This document shows positions 1 through 8,608 of a DNA stretch of 16,395 bases, in pieces (positions within the stretch are counted from its first letter, which is position 1; every line of letters starts with the position of its first letter). Both the position numbers and the translations under genes were made by a program. The DNA is from JALYIM01 sp040003205 (GTDB lineage: Bacteria > Acidobacteriota > Terriglobia > Terriglobales > Acidobacteriaceae), in assembly GCA_040003205.1 (NCBI GenBank), contig JBDUDA010000038.1, positions 1-16,395 on the forward strand, given 5' to 3'. The notes beneath the pieces were generated by a model. The model had not been told where the DNA came from and did no database searches. It saw nothing but the letters and a program-made list of their open reading frames with translations.

Positions 1-192
1 GACCTAAGCAAAAGCGCGAGGGTTGTGGTGTCGGGCGGCCTGAGTTCTGACAATGTGGGCGAGGCAATCCGTATACTTAAACCCTGGGGAGTGGATGTCG
101 TCTCTGGAGTAGAGGCCGCACCTGGCAAAAAAGACCCCAGAAAAGTGCGGGACTTTGTGAAGGCTGTCCGCGAAGCAGAGCAGAACTTATAA
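1..192 (+). CDS. trpF: Phosphoribosylanthranilate isomerase, C-terminal 63 residues (5' end outside window)
   Basis: Reading frame 1 is open from the first base to a TAA at 190-192. It encodes the C-terminal part of TrpF, which isomerises N-(5-phosphoribosyl)anthranilate to CdRP in tryptophan synthesis. The visible part contains the family's phosphate-binding end of the beta/alpha barrel: a V-S-G-G-L-S-x-D-N-V segment (about residues 10-19 of the fragment), then G-V-D-V-V-S-G-V-E and P-G-x-K-D, followed by the terminal helix K-V-x-x-F-V. The order trpF-trpB-trpA, with 18 bases to trpB, supports the call. The N-terminal two thirds lie outside the window, so nothing can be said about its start or regulation. 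Confidence 0.95.
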   Translation, partial: DLSKSARVVVSGGLSSDNVGEAIRILKPWGVDVVSGVEAAPGKKDPRKVRDFVKAVREAEQNL

Positions 193-210
193 AACGAGAA
201 TAGATAAAAG

Positions 211-1449
<1,239 letters not shown>

Positions 1450-1502
1450 AACGAGCCGCCGCGAAATAGTCTCAAAACGTTTTTGCAACTCAAATTCTCA
1501 AA

Positions 1503-2276
1503 ATGCCTATTTCTTTCAACAAGCGTCCGTCGCTGGTAGCCTATGTGACCTGCGGCGATCCCGATTTGCATACCACTCGCGACGTTGTGCTGGCTGCGAT
1601 TGATGCGGGCGCGGAGATCATCGAGCTGGGAGTCCCGTTCAGCGATCCGGTGGCAGACGGCCCAGTGATCCAGCGCGCCAGCGAAAGGGCACTCCGCAAA
1701 GGGACTACGCTGCAAGATGTTCTTCGGCTGGCAAAAGAAATCCGTCAGAAATCCGGAGCAGGAATAATTATCTTTTCCTATCTCAATCCGGTAATGCGCA
1801 TGGGAGTTGCCAGATTCGGCGCAGCCGCGCAGGATGCCGGAGTGGATGGAGCGTTGATAACAGATCTTCCCATGGAAGAGGCGCATAGCTACCTTGAAGA
1901 AATGCGGTCGCGAAAGTTGCACACGGTGTTTCTAGCGGCGCCCACCAGCACCGACCAAAGGCTTGAGCAGATTGCGGATGCTTCCACCGGCTTCGTTTAT
2001 GCCGTGTCTCGCACCGGAGTTACGGGAACGCAGAAGCAATTACCGGAAGACGCGCAAAATCTCGTCCGACGTTTGCGAAAGAAAACGAAGCTGCCAATCG
2101 CGGTCGGCTTCGGCATCTCAACCGCCGAACAATTTTCCGCCGTAGCAAAATACGCGGACGCGGGCGTGGTAGGCAGCGCAATCGTACAGACGATCGAGCG
2201 TAATCCCGGCATGGAAGCGAAAGCTGTGGCACAATTCATAACACAATTATTGGCGTCCGGCCGCAAGCCAGCTTAA
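1503..2276 (+). CDS. trpA: Tryptophan synthase alpha chain
   Basis: TrpA cleaves indole-3-glycerol phosphate to indole and glyceraldehyde-3-phosphate inside the alpha2-beta2 complex with TrpB. It has 257 residues, close to the family norm of about 265, in one TIM-barrel domain. The two catalytic acids are visible: E41 in I-I-E-L-G-V-P-F-S-D-P and D52 in V-A-D-G-P-V-I-Q. They are spaced 11 residues apart, as in Salmonella (E49/D60). The phosphate-binding G-F-G-I-S loop lies near residue 200. It starts 53 bases after trpB with no clear ribosome-binding site, so it is probably translated from the operon transcript. The TAA stop directly abuts a possible GTG start of the next frame. Confidence 0.98.
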   Translation: MPISFNKRPSLVAYVTCGDPDLHTTRDVVLAAIDAGAEIIELGVPFSDPVADGPVIQRASERALRKGTTLQDVLRLAKEIRQKSGAGIIIFSYLNPVMRMGVARFGAAAQDAGVDGALITDLPMEEAHSYLEEMRSRKLHTVFLAAPTSTDQRLEQIADASTGFVYAVSRTGVTGTQKQLPEDAQNLVRRLRKKTKLPIAVGFGISTAEQFSAVAKYADAGVVGSAIVQTIERNPGMEAKAVAQFITQLLASGRKPA

Positions 2277-2309
2277 GTGCGCCGGATTCATATTCAATCG
2301 TTAGTCTCT

Positions 2310-2639
2310 ATGGATATATCGGGTTGGCGACAGAAAATTGATGAGATTGACCGCAAGCTGGTCGAGCTATTAAGCCAGCGGGCGCAGGCGGCGCACGAAA
2401 TCGGTAAATTGAAACGCGACGCTGGATTGCCAATTTACGAGCCCGATCGCGAGCGGGCAGTGTTTGCGAACACGACAAAATTGAACGCAGGTCCGCTAGC
2501 CGACAAAGACCTGCTGAGAATTTACGAACGCATCATGGACGTGATGCGCCAGATTCAAAGAGAAGAAATCGCTCCACAAAAAGTGGGAGCAGACGAAGGT
2601 TCACGAGATACAGAACTAGATTCAGATGTAAATGATTAA
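2310..2639 (+). CDS. Chorismate mutase, monofunctional AroQ class
   Basis: It converts chorismate to prephenate, the committed step towards Phe and Tyr. From the ATG at 2310 it has 109 residues: an all-helical AroQ domain (about 1-90) plus a polar tail. Aligned by eye to the E. coli P-protein mutase domain, the active-site residues are all present with a constant offset: R7 (R11), R24 (R28), K35 (K39), E44 (D48), R47 (R51), E48 (E52) and Q83 (Q88). The frame is open back to a GTG at 2277 that touches the trpA stop. That start would add 11 residues without mutase similarity, so I prefer 2310, although neither start has a convincing ribosome-binding site. It sits between trpA and DAHP synthase. 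It may associate with that DAHP synthase, as adjacent or fused AroQ/DAHPS pairs do elsewhere, but this is inference. Confidence 0.92.
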   Translation: MDISGWRQKIDEIDRKLVELLSQRAQAAHEIGKLKRDAGLPIYEPDRERAVFANTTKLNAGPLADKDLLRIYERIMDVMRQIQREEIAPQKVGADEGSRDTELDSDVND

Positions 2640-2662
2640 AGTGGAATTACGGACCATCAGCT

Positions 2663-2697
2663 AGAAGCTAGAAGCCAGAAGCTGAAAGCTGAGAGCA
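2663..2697. repeat. Degenerate 7-nt tandem repeat (AGAAGCT family), five units
   Basis: Five consecutive heptamers can be read: AGAAGCT (2663), AGAAGCC (2670), AGAAGCT (2677), GAAAGCT (2684) and GAGAGCA (2691), preceded by CAGCT. They fill half of the 70-base spacer between the chorismate mutase and DAHP synthase genes. The sequence is purine-rich on the coding strand. Its last units contain GAGAG 14 bases before the aroF ATG, which is too far for a standard ribosome-binding site. Confidence 0.7.
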
Positions 2698-2709
2698 CAC
2701 AGCATATCC

Positions 2710-3729
2710 ATGATCGTAGCAATGCAAGAAACGGCGACCCAGGAGCAGATCCAACAGGTGATTGAACACCTGGTGGCGATGGGATTCTCCGTCCACCGCA
2801 CCACCGGCGAGCGCCAGACTGTGTTGGCGGCGGTCGGCGCGCGGGTTGATTTCGACACGAGAAATCTGGAAGTGTTGTCTGGAGTTGAGCACGTCCACCG
2901 CATCAGCGCTCCTTACAAACTCGCGGGGCGAAGCTTTCGGCCTGAAGGAACCGTCGTTGAATTTGCCAACGGCGTAAAGATCGGCGGCAACGAAGTCGTG
3001 GTAATTGCCGGACCGTGCTCGGTGGAATCCCGCGAGCAACTTTTCACCGTTGCCGAACAGGTCGCCAAGCATGGTGGGCGCGCCTTGCGCGGAGGCGCTT
3101 TCAAACCGCGTAGCTCTCCTTATTCTTTCCAGGGGATGGGTCTGGAAGGGCTGAAACTGTTGCGCGAAGCAGGAGACAAATTCAATCTTTTAGTTACCAG
3201 CGAGGTCATGGAAATATCCCAGATCGCGCTGATGCTCCCCTTCGTTGACATCTTTCAGGTGGGCGCGCGCAACATGCAGAATTTTAATCTGCTGCGCGAA
3301 CTGGGAAAAGTAAAGAAGCCCGTGTTGCTCAAGCGCGGCATTGCCGCCACCATTGAAGAACTGCTGCTATCGGCCGAATACATCATGGCGGGCGGAAATT
3401 ATGAGGTCATCCTGTGCGAGCGCGGCATTCGAACTTTTGAAACTTACACCCGCAATACTCTCGATATTTCCGCCATCCCCATCGTGCATAAACTTTCGCA
3501 TTTACCCATGGCGTCCGATCCTTCGCACGGCACCGGGATTCGCGACAAGGTTGCGCCTATGGCCCGTGCCTCGGTGGCCGCGGGTGCGGATGTTTTGCTG
3601 ATGGAAGTCCATCACGATCCTGACCATGCGCTTTCGGACGGCGCACAATCGCTTTATCCCGAGCAATTCTCCAAGCTGATGGATGAGCTGCGAATGATAG
3701 CTCCAGCGGTCGGACGCAAAATCGCCTAA
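2710..3729 (+). CDS. aroF: 3-deoxy-7-phosphoheptulonate (DAHP) synthase, type I-beta with N-terminal ferredoxin-like regulatory domain
   Basis: It condenses PEP and erythrose-4-phosphate, the first step of the shikimate pathway. It has 339 residues in two parts: an N-terminal domain (about 1-70) matching in size the ferredoxin-like domain that gives Tyr/Phe feedback control in the Thermotoga maritima enzyme, and a KDO8P-synthase-like barrel (about 90-335). The metal ligands are C103 (G-P-C-S-V-E-S), H273 (D-P-S-H-G-T-G), E299 (L-L-M-E-V-H-H) and D310. Each is offset by exactly one from T. maritima C102/H272/E298/D309. K-P-R-S-S-P-Y-S-F-Q-G (132-142) and the K-R-G loop (208-210) are also present. 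Feedback inhibition by aromatic amino acids is likely from this architecture but not shown here. An alternative start is M5 (2722). Confidence 0.97.
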   Translation: MIVAMQETATQEQIQQVIEHLVAMGFSVHRTTGERQTVLAAVGARVDFDTRNLEVLSGVEHVHRISAPYKLAGRSFRPEGTVVEFANGVKIGGNEVVVIAGPCSVESREQLFTVAEQVAKHGGRALRGGAFKPRSSPYSFQGMGLEGLKLLREAGDKFNLLVTSEVMEISQIALMLPFVDIFQVGARNMQNFNLLRELGKVKKPVLLKRGIAATIEELLLSAEYIMAGGNYEVILCERGIRTFETYTRNTLDISAIPIVHKLSHLPMASDPSHGTGIRDKVAPMARASVAAGADVLLMEVHHDPDHALSDGAQSLYPEQFSKLMDELRMIAPAVGRKIA

Positions 3730-3755
3730 TTTTCTGCACTGATGTTTCTTAATCC

Positions 3756-4646
3756 ATGCCCATACGCCAGATCACGATTGTGGGCACGGGACTAATCGGC
3801 AGCTCCATCGGTCTTGCTCTGAAAAAGAATGGCTTCAAAGGACGCATTGTCGGATGCGACCGCGCATCCGTGCTGAAACAGGCACGCGCGAAGGGGGCAA
3901 TCCACATCGGCTATCTCGATTCAGCGGACGCCGTGCGCGACAGTCAGGTGATCGTCTTGGCAACTCCAGTTGGCGCGATCATTGATTTGATCGGCGCCAT
4001 CGGCCCTACTCTCCCTCCCCAGACTTTGCTCACGGATGTCGGCAGTACCAAAGCAGAAGTCCTCGCGAAGGCGCAGCAACAATTTGGCAGGAAAGTCGGG
4101 ACAAGTTTTCTCGCGGGACATCCCATGGCGGGCAAGGAGCAAGCCGGAGCCGAACACGCAAGCGCGGACTTGTTCGAAGGCGCAACCTGGTTCATCACTC
4201 CGTCTCCCAGACAGAAACTGAATAGCGGCCCGGTCGCGGAATTTTTACGGTGGATAAAGAAGACAGGCGCGCGCGTCGTGACCATTGATCCGCAAGAGCA
4301 CGACCAGTTATGCGCGTGGATCAGTCATCTTCCGCAAATGATTTCGACCGCACTGGCGGCGGCGCTGGTCGAAGAGTACGGAGAAGACGCGCCCCTGCTC
4401 GATGCCGGGGGGCGCGCGTTGCGCGAGATGACGCGCATCTCCGGTAGTCCATATTCAATGTGGCGCGATATCGCGCTGACTAACAAGAAAAGCATTCAGC
4501 GCGCTCTGCTCACGTTAGAACAGCGACTGGCGCACATCCGCGAAAATCTTGATACCCGAGAATTAGCATTAGAGTTCGAGCAAGCACATCATCTGCGACA
4601 GCCGGCTGCGAAGCTTGGCAGGCGAAGAGTTTCGCAAAAGGTCTGA
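3756..4646 (+). CDS. tyrA: Prephenate/arogenate dehydrogenase
   Basis: It oxidatively decarboxylates prephenate (or arogenate) towards tyrosine. It has 296 residues: an N-terminal Rossmann domain with G-T-G-L-I-G-S-S at 10-17 and an acidic residue (D35) after the second strand, which suggests NAD preference, then a helical dimerisation domain. The TyrA signature G-H-P-M-A-G-K-E (121-128) and the S-H-L-P-Q (190-194) histidine motif are intact. No ACT domain follows, so feedback control must come from elsewhere or be absent. It starts 26 bases after aroF and ends the aromatic gene run. The 11 C-terminal residues are basic and look non-conserved. Sequence alone does not separate prephenate from arogenate specificity. 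Confidence 0.95.
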   Translation: MPIRQITIVGTGLIGSSIGLALKKNGFKGRIVGCDRASVLKQARAKGAIHIGYLDSADAVRDSQVIVLATPVGAIIDLIGAIGPTLPPQTLLTDVGSTKAEVLAKAQQQFGRKVGTSFLAGHPMAGKEQAGAEHASADLFEGATWFITPSPRQKLNSGPVAEFLRWIKKTGARVVTIDPQEHDQLCAWISHLPQMISTALAAALVEEYGEDAPLLDAGGRALREMTRISGSPYSMWRDIALTNKKSIQRALLTLEQRLAHIRENLDTRELALEFEQAHHLRQPAAKLGRRRVSQKV

Positions 4647-4681
4647 GAGCAAGTGTTGGCGCTCTAAAAATTAATTTGGTT

Positions 4682-4687
4682 TAGAAT
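4682..4687 (+). promoter_or_regulatory. Candidate -10 element just upstream of scoA, giving a nearly leaderless transcript
   Basis: TAGAAT lies nine bases before the scoA ATG in a short AT-rich stretch after tyrA. No Shine-Dalgarno precedes the ATG. The best -35 candidate, TTGGCG at 4656-4661, is 20 bases away, which is too far for a standard promoter. If the element is used, transcription would start within a few bases of the ATG. This is weak evidence from sequence only. Confidence 0.3.
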
Positions 4688-4696
4688 TCCATCCCT

Positions 4697-5395
4697 ATGA
4701 ACAAGGTCGTCGCCAGCGCGGACGAAGCCATCAGCGACGTTTCTGATGGCGCCACCATCATGTTTGGCGGCTTCGGGCTTGCGGGCATTCCAGAAAATCT
4801 CATCCGCGCCCTTGCCCGTAAGGGCGTGAAAAATCTGACGACCATCAGTAACAACGTGGGCGTGGATGGCTTAGGCATGGGGGTTCTTTTGGAGGCGGGA
4901 CAAATCGTCCATCACATTGGGACTTATGTAGGCGAAAATAAATTGCTGGAACAAATGGTGTTGCAAGGCCGCGTTCGCTTGGATCTGGTGCCGCAAGGAA
5001 CATTTTCTGAGCGCATTCGAGCCGGCGGAGCCGGCATCCCAGCATTCTTCACTCCAACTGGCGTAGGCACGATCGTCGCCGAACTTAAAGAAGTGAGGGA
5101 GTTCGACGGACGTCCGTATCTGATGGAACTCGCTCTGAAAGCTGACTTTGCATTCATCAAGGCATGGAAGGGCGACCAATGGGGAAATCTGGTTTATAGA
5201 AAAACCGCCCGCAATTTCAATCCCATGATGGCGACCGCCGCAAAAGTCACAATCGCGGAAGTCGAAACCTTAGTTGAGGTTGGCGAGTTAGAGCCTGATC
5301 TGATTCATACTCCCAGTGTGTATGTGAAGCGCATCTTCCAGGGAGAATTGTACGAAAAGAAAATTGAAAAACGAACGGTGAGGGTAGCGAGCTAA
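4697..5395 (+). CDS. scoA: 3-oxoacid CoA-transferase, subunit A
   Basis: This is the alpha subunit of a family I CoA-transferase of the succinyl-CoA:acetoacetate type (ScoA/AtoD), moving CoA between a dicarboxylyl- or acyl-CoA and a 3-oxoacid. It has 232 residues, the normal length for a separate subunit. The family I signature I-M-F-G-G-F-G-L-A-G-I-P-E-N-L-I is at about 21-36, followed by the S-N-N-V-G-V-D segment, and the conserved A-A-K-V-T-I-A-E-V-E stretch lies near 190-199. Subunit B follows after two bases. I cannot distinguish succinyl-CoA from acetyl-CoA as donor, so AtoD-type or 3-oxoadipate CoA-transferase roles remain possible. The frame begins at an ATG without a ribosome-binding site. 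Confidence 0.92.
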   Translation: MNKVVASADEAISDVSDGATIMFGGFGLAGIPENLIRALARKGVKNLTTISNNVGVDGLGMGVLLEAGQIVHHIGTYVGENKLLEQMVLQGRVRLDLVPQGTFSERIRAGGAGIPAFFTPTGVGTIVAELKEVREFDGRPYLMELALKADFAFIKAWKGDQWGNLVYRKTARNFNPMMATAAKVTIAEVETLVEVGELEPDLIHTPSVYVKRIFQGELYEKKIEKRTVRVAS

Positions 5396-5397
5396 CC

Positions 5398-6090
5398 TTG
5401 TCTCAGCAGATCAATTCCGAAAGAAAAGACACTGGCGCCGAAAAGCGCGAGGGCATCGTAAAGCGGATTGCTCGCGAGCTCCGCGACGGGTTCTATGTAA
5501 ATCTCGGCATCGGCATGCCAACGCTGGTGGCCAATTATGTCCCGCAAGGCATGCATGTGATTCTTCAAAGTGAAAACGGAATGCTCGGCATCGGGCCCTA
5601 CCCCCTCCAGGGCGAAGAGGACTGCGACCTAATCAACGCGGGCAAAGAGACCGTAAGTGAAATGGCAGGGACGTCATATTTTTCGAGCGCCGATTCTTTC
5701 GCAATGATTCGCGGCGGACACATTGATCTCAGCGTCCTGGGAGCAATGGAAGTAGATGAAGCAGGAAATCTGGCGAATTGGATGATCCCCGGCAAAATGG
5801 TAAAAGGCATGGGCGGCGCCATGGATTTGGTCGCGAGCGCGCGCCGCGTGATCGTGGCCATGGAGCATACAACCAAAGACCTCCAACCGAAGATTTTAAA
5901 GAAGTGCACCCTGCCGCTTACCGGGATGAGAGTCGTAAATATGATCGTCACCGAGATGGCCGTGATTCAGGTGATGGACGCGGGGCTGGTGCTGGAGGAA
6001 GTCGCGGAGGGATTGACGCCAGAAGATGTGCAGAAAGTGACCGGTGCAAAGCTGATCGTCAGCCCAAGCTTAAAATCCATGTCATGCTGA
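5398..6090 (+). CDS. scoB: 3-oxoacid CoA-transferase, subunit B
   Basis: This is the beta subunit that carries the catalytic glutamate forming the glutamyl-CoA thioester: E59 in the family motif S-E-N-G (58-61). Other family segments are G-I-G-M-P-T-L-V-A-N-Y (37-47), G-G-A-M-D-L-V (about 138-144) and the P-L-T-G metal/structural loop. It has 230 residues, a little longer than the usual ~215-220, with extra residues at both ends. The start is a TTG two bases after the scoA stop, implying translational coupling. A GAGGG in the scoA tail could help but is about 14 bases away. The last residues and the TGA stop lie inside a dispersed repeat beginning at 6080, so the original C-terminus was probably replaced by repeat sequence. 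Confidence 0.92.
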   Translation: MSQQINSERKDTGAEKREGIVKRIARELRDGFYVNLGIGMPTLVANYVPQGMHVILQSENGMLGIGPYPLQGEEDCDLINAGKETVSEMAGTSYFSSADSFAMIRGGHIDLSVLGAMEVDEAGNLANWMIPGKMVKGMGGAMDLVASARRVIVAMEHTTKDLQPKILKKCTLPLTGMRVVNMIVTEMAVIQVMDAGLVLEEVAEGLTPEDVQKVTGAKLIVSPSLKSMSC

Positions 6091-6193
6091 GCGCAAGAGC
6101 CTCTTCGGCACGAAGAGGTTCTGAAGTCGAAGCATCCCTATAGCGCCGCGTGTTCTGGGGAGTAGGGATCCCTCGGCTTCGCTCGGGATGACA
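6080..6193. repeat. 114-bp dispersed hairpin repeat with 14-bp terminal inverted repeats
   Basis: The ends, TGTCATGCTGAGCG (6080-6093) and CGCTCGGGATGACA (6180-6193), are inverted copies matching at 12 of 14 positions. Inside, a second inverted pair (6123-6140 with 6163-6180) matches at 15 of 18 positions. A separate perfect 8-bp hairpin, CCTCTTCG-GCA-CGAAGAGG (6100-6118), sits in the left arm. No ORF is carried. The element lies between the convergent scoB and M28 peptidase genes and supplies the scoB stop codon. Its right end is 21/26 identical to 9665-9690, so the sequence recurs in this window. It resembles a REP/MITE-like element and could serve as a bidirectional terminator. There is no run of T after the hairpins. 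Confidence 0.65.
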
Positions 6194-6222
6194 GGGAATT
6201 CTTGAAGGGTGAAAAGCGGTTT

Positions 6223-7932
6223 CTATTCCTCACCAAGACTCTTTACCCGCGCCCCCTCGAACTCATCTCCCTTTTGCCAGCCCACGACTGAAGGTAGGCC
6301 CGCGGCCTCCCATCCCAATGCAAATCCGAAACGCGCCATCGCGGCGTCACCGGTGAAGTCCATGTCAGCACGATATTCGTCGCTGGGTTGATGGTAGTGT
6401 TTTTCGTTATATTCGTCCGCCTGCTGCAGTCCCCATGCCTCGTCGTGGCCCTTGTATTTCATGCCTTCGCCGATGGAAAACGATGGAATGCCGACGCGCG
6501 CCAGGCTGAAGTGATCGGAGCGGTAATAGTGTCCCGCCTCAGGATGAGAGTCAGGACGAATTTCCAGCCGAAATTCTTTTGCCGTGGCCTCAACGTTCGG
6601 ATAAAACGTGGTGCGTTCGGAACCGGCAACCTCTACCTCTTCGGGCGGACCAATCGGCGGCAGATCGTCGTAGTTGAGATGGAGAGATATTTTTCCCGCT
6701 GCTATCGGGGGATGCTTTCCCAGATATGCGGAACCCAGCAAGCCCTGCTCTTCGGCCGTGACCGACGCAAAAATAATTGAGCGCCGCGGTTTGACCGCAG
6801 CTTCGCCGAAAACGCGCGCCAGCTCGAGAAGCACTCCGCAGCCGGTGGCGTTATCATCGGCCCCGTTATAAATGTTGTCTCCCGGCATATCTTTGCGAAT
6901 TCCGAGATGATCGTAGTGCGCGGTGTACATAATCGCTTCAGTCTTTAATCTCGAATCGGCACCGGGAAGCATCCCGATCACATTGTTCGATTCGAAGGAG
7001 CGTATTTTGCTGACCATGTGCGCCTCTAATTTCGCCCGCATTGGCACGGGATGAAAATCACGCGAGACCGCACTGGCTATCATCTTCTCGAGATTCTGTT
7101 CACTACTGCCCGCCAATTTCTCTGCAACGTCCAACTGAATCCAGGAAGCGACTTTCAATTGCGGAGCTCCATCCAGCTTCAAAAACGATTTTTCGCCAGA
7201 ATTAGAATTGCGGACTACTTCCCAAGGGTAGCTGGCCAGGTCGGCACGATGAATCAGGATCACTCCCATCGCGCCTTTGCGGGCGGCTTCTTCATATTTG
7301 TAAGTCCAGCGGCCATAGTAGGTGAGCGCTTTACCTTTGAAAAAGCTCTCGTCATCCGATGGTGGTTCGTTCACGAGCATCAGTAGGACCTTGCCCGTCA
7401 CGTCCGCGCCCTTGTAATCGTCCCATTTGTATTCGGGCGCTTCGATTCCATATCCCACGAAAACAATGTCAGCGTCCACGTCGGATTGCGTTTGCTGGGT
7501 TTGGTCATATCCCACGTATTGATCGAGCGGCTTGAGGGGCATGGGCTCGCCCTTGGACGGGACCAAAGTGAAGGTAGTTTCGGGCGCGGTTGTGACGCCG
7601 ACCATCGGAACCCGTTGCATGAAAGTTCCGTTGTCGCCCATGGGCTTGAGACCTGCAAGCGCGAACTGGGTTGCAATGTATTCGGCTGCGATGTCGCCTC
7701 CGCGTTGTCCGGTGCCACGGCCTTCGAGGAGATCATGAGCGAGGAATTTCACGTGCGAGCGAATGTGTTCGGGATCAATCTTCTGCATGGCGGCAAAACC
7801 GCCACTGGGGAGTTGGATGGAAGCTCCGGCCCCTTGCTGCCTCCCCCGCGAATTCGAAGAAGAATGCTTCTGTGCAACGCAGAAATTGATTGAGACAGCC
7901 ACGATCCAAAACCAAAAGAACACGATTCGCAT
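6223..7932 (-). CDS. Exported M28-family metallopeptidase with PA domain
   Basis: This is a zinc aminopeptidase/carboxypeptidase-type enzyme, probably periplasmic or secreted. I place the start at 7932 (569 residues) because AGGAG lies seven bases before that ATG and the next 20 residues form a signal peptide (M-R, hydrophobic FW-rich core, C-V-A-Q cleavage site). The longer frame reaches 7989 but adds nothing conserved. A PA-type insert spans about 146-281. The M28 catalytic domain follows with the two-zinc ligands H339 (A-H-Y-D-H-L), D359 (G-A-D-D-N-A), E394/E395 (A-E-E-Q-G-L), D422 (N-Y-D-D) and H514 (H-Y-H-Q-P-S-D). All ligands are intact, so it should be active. The substrate is unknown, and such proteins are often annotated aminopeptidase Y-like. 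It faces scoB tail to tail across the 6080-6193 repeat. Confidence 0.92.
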   Translation of the reverse strand: MRIVFFWFWIVAVSINFCVAQKHSSSNSRGRQQGAGASIQLPSGGFAAMQKIDPEHIRSHVKFLAHDLLEGRGTGQRGGDIAAEYIATQFALAGLKPMGDNGTFMQRVPMVGVTTAPETTFTLVPSKGEPMPLKPLDQYVGYDQTQQTQSDVDADIVFVGYGIEAPEYKWDDYKGADVTGKVLLMLVNEPPSDDESFFKGKALTYYGRWTYKYEEAARKGAMGVILIHRADLASYPWEVVRNSNSGEKSFLKLDGAPQLKVASWIQLDVAEKLAGSSEQNLEKMIASAVSRDFHPVPMRAKLEAHMVSKIRSFESNNVIGMLPGADSRLKTEAIMYTAHYDHLGIRKDMPGDNIYNGADDNATGCGVLLELARVFGEAAVKPRRSIIFASVTAEEQGLLGSAYLGKHPPIAAGKISLHLNYDDLPPIGPPEEVEVAGSERTTFYPNVEATAKEFRLEIRPDSHPEAGHYYRSDHFSLARVGIPSFSIGEGMKYKGHDEAWGLQQADEYNEKHYHQPSDEYRADMDFTGDAAMARFGFALGWEAAGLPSVVGWQKGDEFEGARVKSLGEE

Positions 7933-8033
7933 TGGTGAGCTCCTGACAGGATGCCGCGAGATAACCCAACATATTACGTGTAAACACACGCAGCCGCCGA
8001 ATCCCTAAAACCGCAACCAATTTGATGAGGCTT

Positions 8034-8049
8034 GCCCGCGACCGCGGGC
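8034..8049 (+). terminator. GC-rich palindrome followed by a T-run (terminator-like on the plus strand)
   Basis: GCCCGCG-AC-CGCGGGC forms a perfect 7-bp stem and is followed by TAG and then TTTTT (8053-8057) on the plus strand. Both flanking genes are on the minus strand, so it points against their direction and has no obvious plus-strand transcript to end. It may work poorly in the minus direction, or may simply be a dispersed palindrome. It lies in the 131-bp gap between the tlpA-like stop and the M28 peptidase start. Confidence 0.35.
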
Positions 8050-8063
8050 TAGTTTTTAGATCC

Positions 8064-8558
8064 TCAACCGGCGCGGAAGTCAGCAACTTCTTCGCCCACC
8101 CGAAACACTGGAATCGATTCCGCTCCCAGAGAGTCGGCGTTTGCGATGATCTGCTCGATATCATGCCGTGACCAGCCGACACTTGAGACTTCGATCTTTC
8201 CAGTTGCGCCGATCCAATAAATCGTTGGCACGTTGGTCAGACCATAACTATTAGAAACGGGATAGGAGTGAGTGTCATCCAGCAGAACTGGGAAAGTGAC
8301 CCCGAATGTTTTGATAAATTCCGCCGTGTCGTCCTTGTCATTCTGCGAAATTCCCACGAGCGAGAGATTTGACCCGCGATGCGCCTGGTAAAGGCGCTCC
8401 AAATAAGGGAACGCATACTGGCACGTGGGACAAGATACCTTAAAAAACGCCAGTACCACCGGCCCCCGGCTGCGCGCCTCGTGCAGAGAAAACGTCTTGC
8501 CGTTCATGTCTGAAAGGGTGAAGTCGGGAGCAAATGTTCCCGGAGTAAGAGCAGCCAT
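8064..8558 (-). CDS. Cytoplasmic TlpA/AhpC-type thioredoxin-fold protein
   Basis: A 164-residue thioredoxin-like domain of the peroxiredoxin/TlpA group. The start at 8558 is chosen because GAAGGGA sits about seven bases before the ATG and the protein then opens with the family's F-A-P-D-F-T-L. The longer frame begins at 8609, where TAATG overlaps the mutY stop. The active site is S-C-P-T-C with C43 and C46 (a CPTC motif, not WCGPC), and the cis-proline is P111 in T-N-V-P-T. There is no signal peptide or membrane segment, so unlike classical TlpA/ResA it should act in the cytoplasm as a thiol reductase or thiol peroxidase. Its partner is unknown. It lies immediately downstream of mutY and is probably co-transcribed with it. 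Confidence 0.82.
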   Translation of the reverse strand: MAALTPGTFAPDFTLSDMNGKTFSLHEARSRGPVVLAFFKVSCPTCQYAFPYLERLYQAHRGSNLSLVGISQNDKDDTAEFIKTFGVTFPVLLDDTHSYPVSNSYGLTNVPTIYWIGATGKIEVSSVGWSRHDIEQIIANADSLGAESIPVFRVGEEVADFRAG

Positions 8559-8608
8559 GTTTGGTCCCTTCGATTTATAAAGATGAAGCCAGCTTCCGAT
8601 CCAGCGCA

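Noticed and set aside
6388..6780. Plus-strand open frame with hydrophobic start opposite the M28 peptidase
   Set aside because: It is antisense to conserved catalytic segments of the peptidase, including the zinc-ligand region. The hydrophobic run is the complement of coding sequence.
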